From: Pseudomonas sp. NFIX28
Lineage (GTDB): Bacteria; Pseudomonadota; Gammaproteobacteria; Pseudomonadales; Pseudomonadaceae
Assembly: GCF_900107395.1 (NCBI RefSeq)
Contig: NZ_FNPW01000003.1
Location: 174,632-238,631 of the forward strand
DNA: 64,000 nt
Reading direction: 5' to 3'
Each line of letters starts with the position of its first letter. The stretch's first letter is position 1. Under the pieces are notes generated by a model. The model saw only the letters and a list, made by a program, of their open reading frames with translations, was not told the DNA's origin and did not search any database. Positions 36,935-47,424 of this stretch are shown in pieces. A program made the translations under genes and the position numbers.

Positions 36935-38062
36935 ATGAATAAGGCTACTAAGCAGATTTCCAAACTGTTTGCCGCTATGGTTCTGGCCGGAGTCGCCAGC
37001 CATTCGTTCGCAGCTGACACCATCAAGATCGGCATCGCCGGCCCCAAGACCGGCCCTGTAGCCCAGTACGGCGACATGCAGTTCAGTGGCGCCAAAATGG
37101 CTATCGAGCAAATCAACGCCAAGGGCGGCGTCGATGGCAAGAAACTCCAGGCTGTCGAATACGATGATGCCTGCGATCCGAAACAAGCCGTGGCCGTAGC
37201 CAACAAAGTCGTCAACGACGGCGTCAAGTTCGTGGTCGGTCACCTGTGCTCCAGCTCCACTCAACCGGCTTCGGACATCTACGAAGACGAAGGCGTGGTC
37301 ATGATCACCCCCGCCGCCACCAGCCCGGACATCACCACCCGCGGTTACAAGATGGTGTTCCGCACCATCGGCCTGGACAGCGCCCAGGGCCCTGCCGCCG
37401 GCAATTACATCGCCGACCACGTGAAACCGAAAATCGTTGCCGTGCTGCACGACAAGCAGCAATACGGTGAAGGTATCGCCACTGCCGTGAAGCAGACCCT
37501 CGAGAAGAAAGGCACCAAGGTTGCCGTGTTCGAAGGCATCAACGCCGGCGACAAAGACTTCTCCTCGATGATCGCCAAGCTCAAGCAAGCCAACGTCGAT
37601 TTCGTCTACTACGGCGGCTACCACCCGGAGCTGGGCCTGATCCTGCGCCAAGCCCAGGAAAAAGGCCTGAAGGCCAAGTTCATGGGTCCGGAAGGCGTGG
37701 GTAACGACTCCATTTCGCAGATCGCCAAGGACGCTTCCGAAGGCCTGCTGGTGACCCTGCCGAAATCCTTCGACCAGGACCCGGCCAACATTGCCCTGGC
37801 GGATGCGTTCAAGGCCAAGAAAGAAGACCCGAGCGGTCCGTTCGTATTCCCTTCCTACTCCGCAGTTGAAGTCATCGCCGGCGGTATCACTGCCGCCAAG
37901 AGCGAAGACCCGGTCAAAGTGGCCGAAGCCATCCACGCCGGTACTTTCAAGACCCCTACCGGCGACTTGAGCTTCGACGCCAAGGGCGACCTGAAAGACT
38001 TCAAATTTGTGGTCTACGAGTGGCACTTCGGCAAACCTAAAACCGAAGTCTCGCCTCAATAA
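36935..38062 (+). CDS. braC: Branched-chain amino acid periplasmic binding protein
   Basis: High-affinity binding protein for Leu, Ile, Val (and often Ala, Thr) that feeds the BraDEFG importer. It has 375 residues with a signal peptide cleaved after ASHSFA (about residue 26), then IKIGIAGPKTGPVAQYGDMQFSGAK, the ligand-pocket segment HLCSSSTQPASDIYEDEGVVMI, and the C-terminal lobe. Two cysteines near residues 79 and 104 fit the conserved disulfide. GGAG precedes the ATG. A terminator-like hairpin after it would make braC more abundant than the membrane genes. Confidence 0.95.
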   Translation: MNKATKQISKLFAAMVLAGVASHSFAADTIKIGIAGPKTGPVAQYGDMQFSGAKMAIEQINAKGGVDGKKLQAVEYDDACDPKQAVAVANKVVNDGVKFVVGHLCSSSTQPASDIYEDEGVVMITPAATSPDITTRGYKMVFRTIGLDSAQGPAAGNYIADHVKPKIVAVLHDKQQYGEGIATAVKQTLEKKGTKVAVFEGINAGDKDFSSMIAKLKQANVDFVYYGGYHPELGLILRQAQEKGLKAKFMGPEGVGNDSISQIAKDASEGLLVTLPKSFDQDPANIALADAFKAKKEDPSGPFVFPSYSAVEVIAGGITAAKSEDPVKVAEAIHAGTFKTPTGDLSFDAKGDLKDFKFVVYEWHFGKPKTEVSPQ

Positions 38063-38087
38063 GGCCCTGCCTGACTGACTGCCAATA

Positions 38088-38117
38088 AAGCCCACGGCGT
38101 GCCGTGGGCTTTGTTTT
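38088..38117 (+). terminator. Intra-operon terminator between braC and braD
   Basis: AAAGCCCACGGC loop GTGCC... forming AAGCCCACGG/CCGTGGGCTT followed by TGTTTT. The imperfect T-run suggests partial read-through. Confidence 0.8.
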
Positions 38118-38293
38118 ACGAACGTATTGGGCCTGTTTTCCGTGATCCGGAAGCCCGCCCACCTGAAAATCTCAAAACCGTCATCAGCGGTTCGCTGGCA
38201 AAACCTGACCCGAAGTGGATGCAGATCCACGGGGCGCAGGCGGGAAAATGACTCCACCAGTGAAATGCGTATCAGGTTTTTAGGAGCGCTGTA

Positions 38294-39213
38294 ATGCCTG
38301 ACCTCTATCACTTTTTCCAACAGCTGGTTAACGGTCTTACCGTTGGCAGCACGTATGCCCTGATCGCCATCGGCTACACGATGGTCTACGGCATCATTGG
38401 AATGATCAACTTCGCCCACGGCGAGGTATACATGATCGGTTCCTATGTGGCGTTCATCGCCATCGCTGGGCTGACCATGATGGGACTCGACAGTGTCCCG
38501 TTGTTGATGACCGCAGCCTTCATCGCGAGCATCGTCGTGACAAGTTCCTACGGTTACAGCATCGAACGGATCGCCTACCGCCCCCTGCGCGGCAGCAACC
38601 GTCTGATCCCGCTGATTTCCGCAATCGGTATGTCGATCTTCCTGCAGAACACGGTTCTGCTATCGCAGGACTCCAAGGACAAATCCATCCCCAACCTGAT
38701 CCCGGGCAACTTCTCCATCGGGCCAGGTGGCGCACATGAAGTGCTGATTTCCTACATGCAAATCGTGGTGTTCGTGGTGACCCTGGTCGCCATGCTCGGC
38801 CTCACGCTGTTCATCTCCCGCTCTCGCCTGGGTCGCGCCTGCCGTGCCTGCGCCGAGGACATCAAGATGGCCAACCTGCTGGGCATCAACACCAACAACA
38901 TCATCGCCCTGACCTTCGTCATCGGTGCCGCGCTGGCGGCCATCGCGGCCGTGCTGCTGAGCATGCAATACGGCGTGATCAACCCCAATGCCGGCTTCCT
39001 GGTCGGTCTCAAGGCCTTCACCGCCGCGGTACTGGGCGGGATCGGCAGCATCCCCGGCGCCATGCTCGGCGGGTTGGTGCTTGGGGTGGCGGAAGCCTTT
39101 GGCGCCGATATCTTCGGCGACCAGTACAAGGACGTCGTGGCTTTCGGCTTGTTGGTTCTGGTGCTGTTGTTCCGTCCGACCGGCATTCTGGGCCGTCCGG
39201 AGGTTGAGAAAGT

Positions 39214-39217
<4 letters not shown>
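38294..39217 (+). CDS. braD: Branched-chain amino acid ABC transporter permease (LivH type)
   Basis: Inner-membrane permease of 307 residues, about eight helices, beginning [43 protein letters not shown], the LivH hallmark (split here around residue 20). The C-terminal coupling region [23 protein letters not shown] contacts the ATPase. AGGAG lies eight bases before the ATG. Its last codons overlap braE by four bases. Confidence 0.95.
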
Positions 39218-40466
<1,249 letters not shown>

Positions 40467-40470
<4 letters not shown>

Positions 40471-41234
40471 GCCGCGAGATCCTTAAAGTCGAAAACTTGA
40501 GCATGCGCTTCGGCGGCTTGCTGGCGGTCAACGGCGTGGCCCTGACCGTGAAAGAAAAGCAGGTGGTTGCACTGATCGGGCCGAACGGCGCCGGCAAGAC
40601 CACCGTGTTCAACTGCCTGACCGGTTTCTATCAGCCAACCGGCGGCAGCATTCTGCTCGACGGAGAGCCGATCCAGGGCCTGCCGGGCCACAAGATCGCC
40701 CTCAAGGGCGTGGTGCGCACCTTCCAGAACGTGCGGTTGTTCAAGGACATGACGGCGGTCGAGAACTTGCTGATCGCCCAGCATCGCCACCTGAACACCA
40801 ACTTCCTGTCCGGCCTGTTCAAGACCCCGTCGTTCCGCAAGAGCGAGCGCGAGGCGATGGAATTTGCCGAATACTGGCTGGAAAAGGTCAACCTGAAAGA
40901 GTTCGCCAACCGCACCGCCGGCACCCTGGCCTACGGCCAGCAACGGCGCCTGGAAATCGCCCGCTGCATGATGACCCGTCCGCGGATCCTCATGCTCGAC
41001 GAACCGGCCGCCGGCCTCAACCCCAGGGAAACCGAAGACCTCAAGGCGCTGATCGGCGTGCTGCGTGAAGAGCACAACGTCACCGTGCTGCTGATCGAAC
41101 ACGACATGAAACTGGTCATGAGCATTTCCGACCACATCGTCGTGATCAACCAGGGCACGCCCCTGGCCGACGGCACACCGGAGCAGATCCGCGACAATCC
41201 TGAAGTGATCAAAGCCTACCTGGGGGAAGCGTAA
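40467..41234 (+). CDS. braF: Branched-chain amino acid ABC transporter ATPase (LivG type)
   Basis: Cytoplasmic ATPase of 255 residues. Walker [11 protein letters not shown]-loop TFQNVRLF, signature [15 protein letters not shown] (the G of LSGGQ shifted as usual in LivG), Walker [14 protein letters not shown] and the H-loop [10 protein letters not shown] are all present. It pairs with BraG; the next ATG follows its stop directly (TAAATG). Confidence 0.96.
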
Positions 41235-41936
41235 ATGCTGCAGTTCGAAAACGTTTCCACCTTCTACGGCAAGATCCAGGCCCTGCACAGCGTCAACGTC
41301 GAAGTCCGTCAGGGCGAGATCGTGACGCTGATCGGCGCCAACGGTGCCGGCAAGTCCACGCTGCTGATGACGCTGTGCGGCTCGCCGCAAGCCCATAGCG
41401 GCAGCATCCGCTACATGGGTGAAGAACTGGTCGGCCAGGACTCGTCGCATATCATGCGCAAAAGCATTGCCGTGGTACCGGAAGGTCGTCGGGTGTTTGC
41501 CCGCCTGACCGTGGAGGAAAACCTGGCCATGGGCGGGTTCTTCACCGACAAGGGCGATTACCAGGAGCAGATGGACAAGGTCCTGGCGCTGTTCCCGCGC
41601 CTCAAGGAGCGCTTCAACCAGCGCGGCGGCACCATGTCCGGCGGCGAACAGCAAATGCTCGCCATCGGCCGTGCGCTGATGAGCAAGCCCAAGCTGTTGC
41701 TGCTCGACGAACCGTCCCTGGGCCTGGCGCCGATCATCATCCAGCAGATCTTCGACATCATCGAACAGCTGCGCCGCGACGGCGTGACGGTGTTCCTGGT
41801 GGAGCAGAACGCCAACCAGGCGCTGAAGATCGCCGACCGTGCCTATGTGCTGGAAAACGGCCGGGTGGTGATGGAGGGCACTGGTGAAGCCCTGCTGACC
41901 GACCCCAAGGTGCGCGAAGCCTATCTGGGCGGCTGA
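41235..41936 (+). CDS. braG: Branched-chain amino acid ABC transporter ATPase (LivF type)
   Basis: Second ATPase, 233 residues, with Walker A GANGAGKST, signature MSGGEQQMLAIGRAL, Walker B LLLLDEPSLGLAP and H-loop LVEQNANQAL (Gln in place of His, which is the LivF norm). Last gene of the operon, followed by a terminator. Confidence 0.96.
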   Translation: MLQFENVSTFYGKIQALHSVNVEVRQGEIVTLIGANGAGKSTLLMTLCGSPQAHSGSIRYMGEELVGQDSSHIMRKSIAVVPEGRRVFARLTVEENLAMGGFFTDKGDYQEQMDKVLALFPRLKERFNQRGGTMSGGEQQMLAIGRALMSKPKLLLLDEPSLGLAPIIIQQIFDIIEQLRRDGVTVFLVEQNANQALKIADRAYVLENGRVVMEGTGEALLTDPKVREAYLGG

Positions 41937-41954
41937 GCATCCGCTGCAACAAAG

Positions 41955-41980
41955 AACGGCCCTTCGGGGCCGTTTTTTTT
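41955..41980 (+). terminator. Rho-independent terminator of the bra operon
   Basis: AACGGCCC-TTCG-GGGCCGTTTTTTTT, a UUCG-capped hairpin with an eight-base T-run. Confidence 0.93.
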
Positions 41981-41996
41981 GCCTGGAAATCGACCT

Positions 41997-42097
41997 GTAG
42001 CCGCTGCCGCAGGCTGCGATAAGGTCCGCAGGACCTTGCGGCGGCCTCAAGAACGGCGCCCGCTGCGCGGTCGATCGCAGCCTGCGGCAGCGGCTAC
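41997..42097. repeat. Second-family REPIN between bra and buf operons
   Basis: GTAGCCGCTGCCGCAGGCTG left and its reverse complement right, with an internal GGTCCGCAGGACC palindrome. Same family as the element at 18543. Confidence 0.88.
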
Positions 42098-42121
42098 AAC
42101 TGGATTTTTTTCGCCTGGGCT

Positions 42122-42148
42122 GTAACAAACCCCAGCGACCTTTCTCTA
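42122..42148 (+). promoter_or_regulatory. ECF-sigma-like promoter of the bufferin operon
   Basis: GTAACA (42122-42127) and CTCTA (42144-42148) separated by 16 bases, the -35/-10 pattern and spacing read by group IV sigma factors (compare GTAAC-N16-GTCTA). It lies 57 bases before bufA. A hairpin GCAGGCACGAAAGCCTGC follows in the leader and GGAG precedes the ATG. Confidence 0.6.
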
Positions 42149-42204
42149 GAGGGGTAAGCAGGCACGAAAGCCTGCCTTTCCAACCAATTTTCTGGAGAAA
42201 CACC

Positions 42205-42510
42205 ATGACCGCTACCACTCGCACCCTGTCCGCCGCCGCCCTGGCCCTGGCCCTCGGTTCTGCCTTGAGCATCGCCGCCCTGCCGACCACCGCCCAGGCT
42301 GCCGACGATATGGAGAAATGCTTTGGCGTCGCCATGAAAGGCAAGAACGATTGCGCCGCGGGCGCAGGCACCACCTGTGCCGGCACCAGCAAAGTCGATC
42401 ATCAGGCCAACGCCTGGAAGCTGGTCCCTAAAGGTACTTGCGAGAAAACCGCCAGCAGCACCTCGCCTACCGGTTTCGGCCAGCTGCAAGCCTACAAAGC
42501 CAAGTCGTAA
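42205..42510 (+). CDS. bufA: Bufferin-type metallophore precursor (DUF2282)
   Basis: Precursor of 101 residues. A signal peptide (cleavage about TTAQA-ADD, residue 32) leads to a mature peptide with four cysteines at 39, 50, 58 and 79 in the family pattern [21 protein letters not shown] and VPKGTC. In Caulobacter the related Buf1 peptide has cysteines converted to thiooxazole by its partner enzymes and buffers copper in the periplasm. The same role is inferred here. First gene of a four-gene operon. Confidence 0.88.
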   Translation: MTATTRTLSAAALALALGSALSIAALPTTAQAADDMEKCFGVAMKGKNDCAAGAGTTCAGTSKVDHQANAWKLVPKGTCEKTASSTSPTGFGQLQAYKAKS

Positions 42511-42533
42511 AACAGCCGTCTGCCTGAGTGTCG

Positions 42534-43427
42534 ATGATGAACATGGCCGTACCACTTCCCCTCCATCCCGCCACTCGGGCGACCGCCCCCAGCCTGCCGC
42601 AACGCGCCGGGCTGGGGCTCAAGACCGAGCATTTTCGCCAGGTCCTGGGCGAACAGCCCGATATCGGTTTCTTTGAAGTCCATGCGGAAAACTACATGGT
42701 CGCCGGCGGGCCGTTCCATCACTACCTGGGGTTGATCCGCGAGCAGTACCCGCTGTCGCTGCATGGCGTCGGCCTGTCGATCGGCGCCGAAGGTCCGCTG
42801 GATTCGCAGCACCTGAAACGCCTGTCCCAGCTGATCGAGCGTTATCAACCCCAATCCTTTTCCGAACACCTGGCCTGGTCCAGCCATGGCCCGGTGTTTC
42901 TCAATGACCTGCTGCCCCTGGCCTATGACCAGCCGACGCTGAACCGCGTCTGCGAGCACATCGACCAGGTGCAGAACACCCTGCGTCGCCCGATGCTGCT
43001 GGAAAACCCGGCGACCTACCTGGAGTTTCGCCAATCGAGCATGGATGAGGCCGAGTTCATCCGTGAGGTGATAAGCCGCACCGGCTGCGGCCTGTTGCTG
43101 GACGTGAACAACGTCTATGTGTCGTGCATCAACCACCAGCGCGACCCGCTGGCCTACATCGATGCCCTGCCGTTGCACGCGGTGGGCGAGATTCACCTGG
43201 CCGGTTTTGCCGAAGACACCGACAGCCTGGGCGACCGCCTGCTGATCGACGATCACGGCGCGCCGATCGACTACGCCGTGTGGGCGCTGTACCTGCGGCT
43301 GCTGGAGCGGATCGGGCCGACCGCGACCCTGATCGAGCGCGACAACCAGGTGCCGGCGTTTTCCGTGCTGCAGGCCGAGGTGCGCCAGGCGGACGCGTTG
43401 CTGCAATGCACCAGGAGGCTGTCATGA
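42534..43427 (+). CDS. bufB: MNIO-family (DUF692) bufferin-modifying oxidase
   Basis: Multinuclear non-haem iron oxidase of 297 residues, TIM-barrel fold, related to MbnB. Probable iron ligands are visible: Glu48/His50 in FEVHAENYM, His77 in SLHGVG, Glu111/His112 in SEHLAW, Glu157/Asn158 in LLENPATY, Asp190/Asn192 in [11 protein letters not shown] and His221 in EIHLAGF. It should modify bufferin cysteines. Start is uncertain: ATGs at 42534, 42537 and 42543 and a GTG at 42528 compete, none with a strong ribosome-binding site. Its stop overlaps bufC. Confidence 0.88.
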   Translation: MMNMAVPLPLHPATRATAPSLPQRAGLGLKTEHFRQVLGEQPDIGFFEVHAENYMVAGGPFHHYLGLIREQYPLSLHGVGLSIGAEGPLDSQHLKRLSQLIERYQPQSFSEHLAWSSHGPVFLNDLLPLAYDQPTLNRVCEHIDQVQNTLRRPMLLENPATYLEFRQSSMDEAEFIREVISRTGCGLLLDVNNVYVSCINHQRDPLAYIDALPLHAVGEIHLAGFAEDTDSLGDRLLIDDHGAPIDYAVWALYLRLLERIGPTATLIERDNQVPAFSVLQAEVRQADALLQCTRRLS

Positions 43428-44236
43428 GCACGCAAGCCATCTTCGCCAGTGCCCTGCTCGACTCCGGGCAACCCTGCCCTGCCGGCCTCTATAGCGGCAA
43501 CGGCGCGGACCCGGCCAGCCGCTTCGCGGTGTACCGCAACAATGTGCAGAGTTCGTTGATCAATGCCCTGGCCGATGCCTATCCGGTCGTGGCGCAACTG
43601 GTGGGCGACGAATTCTTCCGAGCCATGGCCGCGCTCTATGTCAGGCGCTGCCCGCCCGCCAGCGCCGTGCTCAGCGACTATGGCCATGACTTCGGCGATT
43701 TCATCGACGGCTTCGCTCCTGCCGCCAGCGTGCCGTACCTGGCGGATGTCGCACGCCTGGAACGCCTGCGGGTCATGGCTTATCACGCCGCCGACGCCTG
43801 CCCGGTAGCCCCCCGGCAAATCGCCGCGCTCATGGCCGAGCCTGCGATCCTCGAGCAACTGCGCCTGGAACTGCACCCTTCGCTCGGTCTCCTGGCATCG
43901 CCCCACCCGGTGGTCGCGCTGTGGGCGGCGCACCAGGGCGATGAGCGGCCGGACAATCCGCTACAAAGCAGCGACCCGATCAGCATCGATCTGGCGCATA
44001 TCGACCTGCAGCAAGGGCAAAACGCCCTGGTACTGCGCCACGAGCTGGAGGTCGAGGTGTTCGCTATCGACGCCGGCGTCGCCAGCTTCATCCAATGCCT
44101 GCATCACTCACAGCCGCTGCCAGTCGCCGTGGCCAGTGCCTTCGCTGTCGACCCTGGTTTCGACCCGAGCCAGGGCCTGGCGCTGTTGATCAGTCGCGGC
44201 GCCATTACTCGCCTGTCCCACCCTTCCGAGACCTGA
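43424..44236 (+). CDS. bufC: DUF2063 bufferin maturation partner
   Basis: Protein of 270 residues with the DUF2063 N-terminal helical domain ([37 protein letters not shown], split here at residue 52) and a C-terminal domain resembling the RiPP-recognition fold of MbnC-like partners. It is thought to present the precursor peptide to BufB. CAGGAGG precedes the ATG, which overlaps the bufB stop (ATGA), so the pair is translationally coupled. Confidence 0.85.
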   Translation: MSTQAIFASALLDSGQPCPAGLYSGNGADPASRFAVYRNNVQSSLINALADAYPVVAQLVGDEFFRAMAALYVRRCPPASAVLSDYGHDFGDFIDGFAPAASVPYLADVARLERLRVMAYHAADACPVAPRQIAALMAEPAILEQLRLELHPSLGLLASPHPVVALWAAHQGDERPDNPLQSSDPISIDLAHIDLQQGQNALVLRHELEVEVFAIDAGVASFIQCLHHSQPLPVAVASAFAVDPGFDPSQGLALLISRGAITRLSHPSET

Positions 44237-44238
44237 AC

Positions 44239-44739
44239 ATGGATACCCACTGCCCGCTCAACCGCCTGATGAACCCGCTCATCCAACTGCTGGAGAAGAT
44301 TCCCCACAGCCTGATCGCCTTCGTCGGACGCTTTTCCATCGCCGCGGTGTTCTGGAAGTCCGGCCAGACCAAGGTCGAAGGCCTGGCCATCGATTTGTTC
44401 GACGGCACGTTCGAACTCGGCATGCCGCGCCTGGCCGACTCGACCATTCCTCTGTTCCAGAGCGAGTACCAGGTACCGCTGCTTTCTCCGGAACTGGCCG
44501 CGTATCTGGCGGCATTCGCCGAGCACCTGTTCCCGTTGCTGCTGCTGGTCGGTTTCGCCACGCGCTTCTCGGCCCTGGCGCTGCTGGGCATGACCCTGAC
44601 CATCCAGCTCTTCGTCTACCCCGACGCCTACCCGACCCACGGCACCTGGGCAGCGGTGCTGCTGTACCTGATGGCCCGCGGCCCGGGCAGGCTGTCCATC
44701 GACCACCTGATCGCCCGCCGCTGCCAGCGCGCCCCGTAG
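44239..44739 (+). CDS. DoxX-family membrane protein of the buf operon
   Basis: Inner-membrane protein of 166 residues with four helices and the DoxX signature FVGRFSIAAVFWKSGQTKVEG near residues 28-48. Helix 2-3 is AEHLFPLLLLVGFATRFSALAL. DoxX proteins often close bufferin-like operons, perhaps for redox or metal handling, but the role is not known. It starts two bases after bufC. Its stop codon TAG is the second to fourth base of the following REP element. Confidence 0.88.
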   Translation: MDTHCPLNRLMNPLIQLLEKIPHSLIAFVGRFSIAAVFWKSGQTKVEGLAIDLFDGTFELGMPRLADSTIPLFQSEYQVPLLSPELAAYLAAFAEHLFPLLLLVGFATRFSALALLGMTLTIQLFVYPDAYPTHGTWAAVLLYLMARGPGRLSIDHLIARRCQRAP

Positions 44740-44820
44740 GAGCGCAGCTGGCGCGCGATGGCCGCCGCGGATTGCCTGGAAAATCGCGTTGATCTTTTCG
44801 CGAGCAAGCTTCGCTCCTAC
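44736..44820. repeat. REPIN overlapping the doxX stop codon
   Basis: Left half GTAGGAGCGCAGCTGGCGCG is a variant; right half CGCGAGCAAGCTTCGCTCC is canonical. It begins one base before the stop codon of the DoxX gene. Confidence 0.82.
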
Positions 44821-44846
44821 GGACCTGGGGGGCGGCAAGCTGGCGG

Positions 44847-45755
44847 TTACAGGCGATCCAGCGCTTCGCCACTGCGCTTGAACCAGCCGACCAGGTAATC
44901 GGCCAGGACCTGGGTGCGCCTGAGCAACCCGCCCTGATACGGATGCACCAGGTACATCGGCATGCTGCGGGTCTGGTAATCACGCAGCAGCCCGCGCAAA
45001 CGCCCGTCGGCCAGTTCCGCCTGCAGCAGGTAGGACGGCAGCCGGGCGATTCCCGCGCCCACCAGCGCGGCCTTTTTCAGCAGGTTGTAATGATTGCTGG
45101 CGAAAGGCCCGGACACCCGTACCCGCAACAACTCGTGCTGCTGGTGATAGAGCCATTCCTCACGGCCGCTGTAATGGCTGTTGAGCAGGCAGCGATGCTC
45201 GGCCAGCTCCCTGGGCGTCCGAGGTTCGCCATATTGCTCCAGGTAGGCCGGGCTGGCGCAGGTCATCTCGTGCCAGGCCAGCAGCGGCCTGGCCACCAGT
45301 CGCTGGTCATTGGCCACTTCCGAGCGGATCCCCAAATCGAAACCGTCCCGGGACAGGTCGCGATAGTTGTTGTTCAGCTCCAGCTCGATCTGCACCTCGG
45401 GGTACTGCCGGGAAAACTCCAGCAACAGGCCTTCGAAGAAGGTCTCGCCCAACGACACCGGCACCGTCAGCCGCACCGGCCCGGCCATGTCGTCCTTGAG
45501 CCGCGCCAGCGCCTGGCGCGCCCGCTCGACCTGCGCCAGCAGCGCCTGGGCCTGGGGCAGCAAGGCCGCGCCCGCGGCGGTCAGGCTCAAGCGGCGCGTG
45601 GTGCGCTGCAACAACACCACCGCAAACCGCTCCTCCAGCGCGCTGATGCGCTTGGACAACTGCCCCTTGCTGCACCCCAACTGCTGGGCAGCCAGGGTGA
45701 AACTGCCCGCCTCGATCAGCACGGCGAACGCCGCGAGGTCATCCATCTCGCTCAT
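44847..45755 (-). CDS. LysR-family transcriptional regulator
   Basis: Regulator of 302 residues. Winged helix at residues 1-60 (DLAAFAVLIEAGSFTLAAQQLGCSKGQLSKRISALE, broken at about residue 20), then a periplasmic-binding-protein-like effector domain with the CrgA/YafC-type segments PVRLTVPVSLGETFF and GFDLGIRSEVANDQ. Divergent from the SDR gene at 45862 with 106 bases between, the usual arrangement of a LysR regulator with its target. Start alternatives are MSEMDDL (45755) and MDDL (45746). Confidence 0.88.
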   Translation of the reverse strand: MSEMDDLAAFAVLIEAGSFTLAAQQLGCSKGQLSKRISALEERFAVVLLQRTTRRLSLTAAGAALLPQAQALLAQVERARQALARLKDDMAGPVRLTVPVSLGETFFEGLLLEFSRQYPEVQIELELNNNYRDLSRDGFDLGIRSEVANDQRLVARPLLAWHEMTCASPAYLEQYGEPRTPRELAEHRCLLNSHYSGREEWLYHQQHELLRVRVSGPFASNHYNLLKKAALVGAGIARLPSYLLQAELADGRLRGLLRDYQTRSMPMYLVHPYQGGLLRRTQVLADYLVGWFKRSGEALDRL

Positions 45756-45861
45756 GGATTGTTTCCATTTGAAAACCAAAGGTTGCCTATTAGCGCGCTA
45801 ATCAACAGGAAAAACCAGCACTAGACTGCAACCTCATTCACCCCACTCGAGGAACCGTCCC

Positions 45862-46461
45862 ATGAAAATCCTGCTGATTGGCGCCCACGGCACCCTAGGT
45901 TCGGCCGTCGACAAAGAGCTGTCGCAACGTCACGAAATCGTTCGTATCGGCCGCACCAGCGGCGAATTCCAGGTGGATATCAGCGACAGCGCCTCGATTC
46001 GCGCACTCTTCGAGAAAACCGGCCGCTTCGATGCGTTGGTCTGCGCGGCGGGCAATGTCACCTTCGCAGCGCTGGGCGAGATGAACGAACAGCACTTCGC
46101 CCTCGGCCTGCAGGACAAGCTGATGGGCCAGGTCAACCTGCTGCTGATCGGCCGCGAGTTCGCCAACGACGGCGCCTCGTTCACCTTCACATCCGGGATC
46201 CTCAACCGCGACCCGATCCGCAGCGGCGCCTCGGCGGCCCTGGTCAACGGCGCCATCGATGGCTTCGTGCGTGCCGCCGCCATTGAATTGCCCCGCGGCT
46301 TGCGGGTGAACTCGGTGAGCCCGACCGTGCTGGAAGAAGCCATGGACAGCTATGCCCCGTATTTCCGCGGCTACAAGCCGGTTCCCGGCGCCGATGTGGC
46401 GCTGGCCTACGCCAAGAGCGTGGAAGGCCTGCAGACCGGTCAGACTTATATCGTCGGCTGA
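45862..46461 (+). CDS. Short-chain dehydrogenase/reductase
   Basis: Oxidoreductase of 199 residues, short for the SDR family. It has the nucleotide motif GAHGTLG (residues 7-13), CAAGNVTF (an NAG-like motif near 65) and FTFTSGILNRDP, but where classical SDRs have YxxxK it reads SAALVNGAIDGF, so the catalytic Tyr/Lys pair is missing or replaced. That points to an atypical SDR. The likely regulator is the divergent LysR gene. Substrate unknown. Confidence 0.85.
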   Translation: MKILLIGAHGTLGSAVDKELSQRHEIVRIGRTSGEFQVDISDSASIRALFEKTGRFDALVCAAGNVTFAALGEMNEQHFALGLQDKLMGQVNLLLIGREFANDGASFTFTSGILNRDPIRSGASAALVNGAIDGFVRAAAIELPRGLRVNSVSPTVLEEAMDSYAPYFRGYKPVPGADVALAYAKSVEGLQTGQTYIVG

Positions 46462-46473
46462 CCCACATGCCTG

Positions 46474-46553
46474 CGTAGGAGCGAAGCTTGCTCGCGATAA
46501 CGTTGCACCCGGCATACCGCAGCGCCTGGATCGCCGGCAAGCCTGGCTCCTCC
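46474..46553. repeat. Degenerate REPIN after the SDR gene
   Basis: GTAGGAGCGAAGCTTGCTCG left half; right half ATCGCCGGCAAGCCTGGCTC has several substitutions. Confidence 0.75.
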
Positions 46554-46630
46554 AGTGAGGTGATTGGATCCAGGGTTGTGATGAGCGGTCAGGCTGCGTA
46601 ACGTGGCGGCACTTGATTGGAGACCCGACG

Positions 46631-47314
46631 ATGCGTGCCGCCCGTTCCCTTGTTTGTATTGCCCTGCTCCCCCTGTTTGCCGGTTGCCAGATGCTGTCGG
46701 TGTTCGACGGCCAGCCCCGGGCGCAATCCCCGGCCGGCCAGACCCGCATGCAGGGCACGCTGACCGCCGCCGACGGCCAGTTGCTGTTCAAGCCCTGCGT
46801 CGGCGAACAGCGTTATGTGGTCAAGGACAACGGCGGCACCAGCATCCTCCAGGAAGCCGCCGCGCTGGCGGACAAGCAGGGCACGCTGTTCGCCGACCTG
46901 CGCGGGCATTTCTCCCCGAGCAAGTCCGGCGGCGCCGACAGTGAAGTCGCGCTCAGCCAGCTGTATCGCATCGAGCGTTCGAGCGACGCCTGCGCCGATC
47001 CCGATTTCCCGCGCCTAATCCTGCGGGCCAGCGGCCAGGCCCCGGGCTGGAATGTCGATGTCAGCGCCAAGGGCATGCGCATCGAACGCACCGGCCAGCC
47101 AGCGCTGGCGCTGCCCTACCTGGAAGAGCAACTGGGCGACGGCCGCTTCAACCTCAGCAGCGAAGCCAACAACCGCCGGGTCGAACTCTGGGTCGCGCCG
47201 CAGCGCTGCGTGGATAGCCAGACCGGCAGCGTGCAGCACCTGAGCGCGGAATTGCGGGTCGATGGCCAGGTCGAGCGCGGTTGCGCCTATTTCGGTGGCT
47301 CGCGCAGCGACTGA
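46631..47314 (+). CDS. Lipoprotein of the COG3650 family
   Basis: Protein of 227 residues with a lipoprotein signal, lipobox LFAGC and Cys19. It contains two similar halves: residues 45-130 with FKPCVGEQRYVVKDNG, and a C-terminal COG3650-type segment ELWVAPQRCVDSQTGSVQHL ending GCAYFGGS, where a cysteine pair may form a disulfide. Function is unknown; a periplasmic or outer-membrane location is inferred. ATG at 46631 preferred because GGAGA lies eight bases upstream; an in-frame start 18 bases earlier is possible. Confidence 0.8.
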   Translation: MRAARSLVCIALLPLFAGCQMLSVFDGQPRAQSPAGQTRMQGTLTAADGQLLFKPCVGEQRYVVKDNGGTSILQEAAALADKQGTLFADLRGHFSPSKSGGADSEVALSQLYRIERSSDACADPDFPRLILRASGQAPGWNVDVSAKGMRIERTGQPALALPYLEEQLGDGRFNLSSEANNRRVELWVAPQRCVDSQTGSVQHLSAELRVDGQVERGCAYFGGSRSD

Positions 47315-47361
47315 GGCGACGGACAACCGTTTTAACCTCACGGAGTCCGGGCTTTGCGGCT

Positions 47362-47367
47362 TATAAT
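47362..47367 (+). promoter_or_regulatory. -10 element upstream of the FAD-dependent protein gene
   Basis: TATAAT, 57 bases before the ATG, followed by a short hairpin CGGTTTGTAAAACCG in the leader. No convincing -35 hexamer at the optimal distance. Confidence 0.5.
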
Positions 47368-47424
47368 CGCCGGTTTGTAAAACCGCCCTGACGCATTGGT
47401 GCGTCCCGCGAACCGGACCCTGTC

